DNA of 9,017 nucleotides, taken from positions 1-9,017 of the forward strand of contig DAOWMX010000072.1 in NCBI GenBank assembly GCA_030642885.1, read 5' to 3'. The first letter of the stretch is position 1. Every line of letters starts with the position of its first letter. The stretch comes from Anaerolineales bacterium. Its GTDB lineage: Bacteria > Chloroflexota > Anaerolineae > Anaerolineales > E44-bin32. Made by a program: the position numbers and the translations under genes. Of this stretch, positions 5,784 through 9,017 are shown piece by piece. The notes under the pieces were generated by a model. That model was not told the origin of the DNA. It worked only from the letters and a program-made list of their open reading frames with translations, and did no database searches.

Positions 5784-7073
5784 TCAGATGCATTTCACGT
5801 TTATCATATGCGCGGAGCAGGAAATGCACGGATCGTAGGCGCGCACTAACATTTCAAGCGACATCGTCATCTCTTCTTGCGTACAATCGAGCTGCTGTGG
5901 GACCAAGGTGCGCATATCCGCCTCGATATTGGCCAGATTCTGTGCAGTTGGGATGACGCAGTTCGCAGCGCTCACGAGGCCGTCCTGGATCTCGTAGTGG
6001 TGATAGAGCGTCCCGCGCGGCGCTTCACACGCGCCCACACCCTCACCAGAAGAACGGAGGGCAGGCGCCGGATCCTCAGACACAATGCCTTGATCAAGGA
6101 TCTGCTGGATAAGGTCGATTGCCCCCTCTGTGCAATGAACGATTTCTACGACCTGAGCTACCGAGATCATATAGGGATTGACGCAATCCGGTGTAAGCCC
6201 GAGCGCAGTAGCCGCAGCCTGAGCTTTAGGATGCAGCTTGTCGTTGTTTAATTTATAGCGTGCAAGAGCACCAACCATAAAGGATTGGCGTTGATGGCGG
6301 GCGTGCTTCGCGGTGGAGTGATCGACCATGTGTTCATTCGTTATGGATCGATACTCCTCTAAGGGCCACAAACCGCCCTCCGTGCTCGTAATCTCCCCAT
6401 CAATGAAACAATACTCCCCCTCTTCATGTAGAGCGATGAACTCTGTCTCACGTTCAAACGCTGGTAGTTGACAACTCTGGATCAGCTCTACCGTATCATC
6501 CAGGTCCGTACGCATCGCCTCCAATCGTTCGCAAAGGGATTCGAGCGCCTCCGCGGATGGGAAGTGAGTAAATCCGCCGACCGTCATAGTGATGGGATGC
6601 GTGTGCCGCCCTCCGATCACTCCACAGAGATCTCCCGCAACCTTCTTCATGCGCAGCGCTCGTTCTACGACAAGAATATCGGTTTTTGCTAGAGAAATCA
6701 CACTCTCCACCCCCAGGAGATCCGGCGCGACCAGCATGCAAACATGAAGGATATGACTATCCAGTATTTCGCCGAACAAATTGAGTTTTCGAAGTCGCTT
6801 CGTCTGTTCGCTTGGCTCAACCCCAAGCGCTTTTTCGACCGCCCTCAAAGACGTCGTCGCATGGGTAACAGCGCATATTCCGCAAATGCGAGAAGTAAGG
6901 TGCGACGCTTGATCGTAGGGTTGCCCAAGCAGCATAGCCTCGAAAAAACGTGGCGCCTCAACAATCTCCAAATCGCACTTCACGAGCTTTCCTTTGCGGA
7001 CATCGACGACGATATTGCCATGCCCCTCTACACGAGTGATATGGTGTACGTCGACCTGCAAGGTTTGTGACAT
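5784..7073 (-). CDS. hydA: Group 3b [NiFe] hydrogenase large (alpha) subunit
   Basis: A 429-residue catalytic subunit, close to the usual length for the alpha subunit of cytoplasmic sulfhydrogenases. The [NiFe] site is bound by C64 and C67 in RICGIC and by C416 and C419 in DPCISCSAH; E17 lies in ITRVEGHG, the L0-type motif. The 7-residue tail after H422 (MINVKCI) should be removed by a maturation endopeptidase after nickel insertion. It splits or forms H2, with electrons passing to HydD. Assignment to group 3b rests on the motifs and on the gene order beta-gamma-delta-alpha. Start: ATG at 7073, 10 bases after the hydD stop, with AAGGAG overlapping that stop. No maturation genes are in the window. 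Confidence 0.95.
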   Translation of the reverse strand: MSQTLQVDVHHITRVEGHGNIVVDVRKGKLVKCDLEIVEAPRFFEAMLLGQPYDQASHLTSRICGICAVTHATTSLRAVEKALGVEPSEQTKRLRKLNLFGEILDSHILHVCMLVAPDLLGVESVISLAKTDILVVERALRMKKVAGDLCGVIGGRHTHPITMTVGGFTHFPSAEALESLCERLEAMRTDLDDTVELIQSCQLPAFERETEFIALHEEGEYCFIDGEITSTEGGLWPLEEYRSITNEHMVDHSTAKHARHQRQSFMVGALARYKLNNDKLHPKAQAAATALGLTPDCVNPYMISVAQVVEIVHCTEGAIDLIQQILDQGIVSEDPAPALRSSGEGVGACEAPRGTLYHHYEIQDGLVSAANCVIPTAQNLANIEADMRTLVPQQLDCTQEEMTMSLEMLVRAYDPCISCSAHMINVKCI

Positions 7074-7078
7074 CTCTG

Positions 7079-7084
7079 CTCCTT
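7079..7084 (-). promoter_or_regulatory. hydA ribosome binding site overlapping the hydD stop
   Basis: On the minus strand AAGGAG lies 5 bases before the hydA ATG, and its first base is the last base of the hydD TGA. This arrangement couples translation of the two hydrogenase core subunits. Confidence 0.65.
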
Positions 7085-7842
7085 CAAGCTTCCATATCGC
7101 TTGCCGCGATCTGGTTGGTCAAGAAAAGGCCCATCTTGGCTCGTATGCTCATTTCGTCGAGACCATTCTCAGAGAGCACTTCTCGAAGAGAAGCCATATT
7201 CGGATTTGGAATCAGCCCCCGGCACCCTTCGCAGCCAACGCCAAAGCTGGGGCAAATCGCCCCACACCCCGCTCGTGTAATCGGACCAAGACATGTTTTC
7301 CCATACAAAAATACACAACCCGTTTCCCTCAATTTGCACTCCACACACACCGGGTAATCGGGAATGTCAGGAGAATTTCCCTGTAGCAGGCTTTTTACAG
7401 CTCTAACAAATTCTTCGCGATCAATCGGGCAGCCCGGTATGAAGGCGTCAACCTGGATGAAATCGCTGATCGGCAGCGCCGAGGAAGACTCATAGACTTC
7501 TGCCTTCTCTCCATACACATAACTTTTTACCTCTTCAAGACGATGGGCGTTACGAACCGCATTCACACCGCCCAAGTGTGCACAGGCACCGAGGGCGACA
7601 ACGATTTGCGCCTGATCGCGAATCGCTTGCAGCCTGACCTCGTCGCTCGGACGCGTGTAGGACCCTTCGATGAAGGCAACCTGATAATCCTCATTTATCT
7701 CACTCATCGCCTCTCGGAATTGAACGATCTCGACTGCGTTTAATAATTCCGTATGCGTTTGGAGTGAGTCAAGAACGGTAAGCTGACAGCCCTCACATCC
7801 TGCGAAATCGAAGAAGGCGATTTTCGGTTTGGTCGATGACAT
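7084..7842 (-). CDS. hydD: Group 3b [NiFe] hydrogenase small (delta) subunit
   Basis: A 252-residue iron-sulfur subunit of the hydrogenase core. The proximal cluster is bound by C16 and C19 (AGCEGC), C87 (LGACAHLGG) and C138 (IPGCPID). The C-terminal half has eight more cysteines (C166, C169, C176, C184, C193, C197, C204, C207), enough for two further [4Fe-4S] clusters, as in cytoplasmic group 3 small subunits. There is no twin-arginine signal, so it stays in the cytoplasm. It conducts electrons from the [NiFe] site towards HydG and HydB. Its start shares one base with the hydG stop (TAATG), and GAGGAGG at 7850-7856 lies inside the end of hydG. Confidence 0.94.
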   Translation of the reverse strand: MSSTKPKIAFFDFAGCEGCQLTVLDSLQTHTELLNAVEIVQFREAMSEINEDYQVAFIEGSYTRPSDEVRLQAIRDQAQIVVALGACAHLGGVNAVRNAHRLEEVKSYVYGEKAEVYESSSALPISDFIQVDAFIPGCPIDREEFVRAVKSLLQGNSPDIPDYPVCVECKLRETGCVFLYGKTCLGPITRAGCGAICPSFGVGCEGCRGLIPNPNMASLREVLSENGLDEMSIRAKMGLFLTNQIAASDMEA

Positions 7843-8693
7843 TAGAGTGCCTCCTCAATGTGCCGTATCTCGGCGTAGGAGAAAGCGGGACCATCCTGGC
7901 AAACGTAGATATTATCCATCTGGCAATGTCCACACTTACCAACGCCGCATTTCATGCGACGCTCCAGGCTGAGCCAGATATTCCCTTCGGGTATGCCCAT
8001 GCCCAACAGTTCCATTAAAATAAAGCGGTACATCACCGGCGGACCACAAGTGATCGCCACGGTGTTTCGCGGGGAAACCTGAATATCAGAGAACAGGGTT
8101 GTGATCACACCCACATTCCCCTTCCATTTCTTATCCGCTTGGTCGACTGTGAGGTGAAGCTCCACATCCTCGCGAGTCGCCCATTCATGCAGTTCATCCT
8201 GAAAGAGCATTTCCTTGGGCTGACGGGCGCCATAGAGAATAATGATCCGACCATAATTACCTCGATCGTCCAAAACCTCATTGATGACGGAGCGTAGCGG
8301 TGCCAGGCCCAGCCCGCCCGGCGCAAAGAGAATATCCTTCCCCCGAAAACGTTCGATTGGAAAGCCACGGCCGAAGGGCCCCCGAATGCCAACAAGGTCA
8401 CCGGGACTGAGTGCGTGCAATGCGTTGGTGAGCGCGCCAACCCGGCGCACACAGATCTCGAAGGAGTTATTACTCTGACACGGAGAAGATGAAATGCTAA
8501 TCGGAGCCTCCCCAACACCCAGGACCGAAACCTGCACGAACTGACCGGCTTTATGATCCAGAGACACCGGGTGAGGCAGTTCAATCTTAAAAACCTTCTC
8601 CAAATCAGTCATTGGAGTGATCCCCAGGATGGAGAGCATGATGGGTTGATAAATTGAGGGCGCCTCTAGAGTCATCTGCCTGTCAGTGTTCAT
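7842..8693 (-). CDS. hydG: Sulfhydrogenase gamma subunit, FAD/NAD(P)-binding
   Basis: A 283-residue ferredoxin-NADP-reductase-like protein. The FAD-binding barrel carries EAPISISS (62-69), and the NAD(P)-binding half shows GGLGLAPLRSVI (126-137) and CGPPVM (216-221). The end carries C249, C254, C257 and C265 (CGVGKCGHC plus a later Cys) for a [2Fe-2S] cluster. This is the order found in hydrogenase gamma subunits and PyrK. It links the hydrogenase to the NAD(P)H pool; which cofactor is preferred cannot be read here. The start overlaps the hydB stop (ATGA), with the strong site AAGGAGGAGG at 8701-8710, 7 bases upstream. It overlaps the hydD start by one base. Confidence 0.94.
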   Translation of the reverse strand: MNTDRQMTLEAPSIYQPIMLSILGITPMTDLEKVFKIELPHPVSLDHKAGQFVQVSVLGVGEAPISISSSPCQSNNSFEICVRRVGALTNALHALSPGDLVGIRGPFGRGFPIERFRGKDILFAPGGLGLAPLRSVINEVLDDRGNYGRIIILYGARQPKEMLFQDELHEWATREDVELHLTVDQADKKWKGNVGVITTLFSDIQVSPRNTVAITCGPPVMYRFILMELLGMGIPEGNIWLSLERRMKCGVGKCGHCQMDNIYVCQDGPAFSYAEIRHIEEAL

Positions 8694-9017
8694 GCCAGGG
8701 CCTCCTCCTTAGTTGCTGGAGACGGAACCCGCCGGCGATGGAGTTCGTTGAACGTATCCACCGGTGAGATATGGACGAGACACGCCTGAGCACACCGCCC
8801 ACAGCCGACGCAGCCCACAACACCGTATTGATCGGTCAGATATTTCCCCTTGCGAAAGAACCGATGGCGCTGCCTAGCTGCGCGAGTTTCGCGGAAATTA
8901 TGCCCTCCAGCGACAACAGCAAAGCGATCGAGTTGGCAAGAATCCCACACTCGAAAACGACCACCAGAGTGCAAACTGAATTCAACCTCGTCCCTCACAT
9001 CGAAACAATAGCAAGTC
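8690..9017 (-). CDS. hydB: Sulfhydrogenase beta subunit, C-terminal part only
   Basis: The frame is open to the window edge, so the gene begins outside; about 109 C-terminal residues are visible. The GTG at 8998 is internal, since the frame continues upstream as TCYCFDV, typical of the end of the first ferredoxin motif in this family (a CPTCYCFD-type sequence). Further on is a CVGCGRCAQAC motif for a second [4Fe-4S] cluster, preceded by the family-like RQRHRFFRKGKYL. HydB carries electrons between HydG and the small subunit. First gene of the visible hydBGDA order; it ends in an ATGA overlap with hydG. The operon promoter must lie beyond the window. Confidence 0.92.
   Translation of the reverse strand, partial: TCYCFDVRDEVEFSLHSGGRFRVWDSCQLDRFAVVAGGHNFRETRAARQRHRFFRKGKYLTDQYGVVGCVGCGRCAQACLVHISPVDTFNELHRRRVPSPATKEEALA

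Noticed and set aside
8487..8510. HydG FAD motif EAPISISS lacking the Arg of the common RxYS motif
   Set aside because: Hydrogenase gamma subunits commonly have a GEAPIS-type form here, so it looks normal for the family.

Overview
The window holds two convergent gene blocks from an anaerobic prokaryote. Lineage cannot be fixed from the sequence. Strong GGAGG-type ribosome binding sites, GC content a little over 50% by eye, an HdrA/QmoC-type electron-transfer module and a group 3b [NiFe] hydrogenase fit an anaerobic bacterium such as Chloroflexota or a Desulfobacterota-like lineage, but this is inference. No RNA genes, mobile elements or CRISPR arrays were seen. No gap between genes exceeds 146 bases. 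The promoters of both blocks probably lie outside the window.

Plus strand, 1 to 5205: a seven-gene run. It starts inside an HdrA-like flavin/iron-sulfur protein. This is translationally coupled to a 100-residue winged-helix protein, which is coupled in turn to a QmoC-like protein (an HdrC-type ferredoxin fused to a six-helix cytochrome b). After short spacers come a DsrE-family protein, a TusA/YeeD-like sulfur carrier, a YeeE/YedE (TsuA-like) thiosulfate-type transporter and a second DsrE-family paralogue. The first three genes look like a membrane-linked electron-transfer unit of the Hdr/Qmo kind. The last four look like sulfur import and persulfide relay. Together they suggest that imported or intracellular sulfur is carried on protein cysteines and that its redox chemistry is tied to the quinone pool.

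Middle, 5206 to 5351: a 146-base convergent intergenic region with two hairpins. The longer one is a near-perfect stem of about 24 base pairs. Its two arm differences become G-U wobbles in the plus-strand transcript, so it probably acts mainly as the end of the plus-strand operon.

Minus strand, 9017 to 5352 (read right to left): hydB (C-terminal part only), hydG, hydD and hydA, in the beta-gamma-delta-alpha order of group 3b NAD(P)-linked 'sulfhydrogenases', followed by a stand-alone CheY-like response regulator. The hydrogenase would exchange electrons between H2 and NAD(P)H in the cytoplasm, and some relatives reduce elemental sulfur or polysulfide. That makes its position opposite a sulfur-relay operon notable, though shared function is not proven.

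The main oddities are an HdrA that appears to have lost one ferredoxin motif and one cysteine of another, a DNA-binding-like protein embedded between two redox subunits, and a response regulator without a kinase in the hydrogenase operon.
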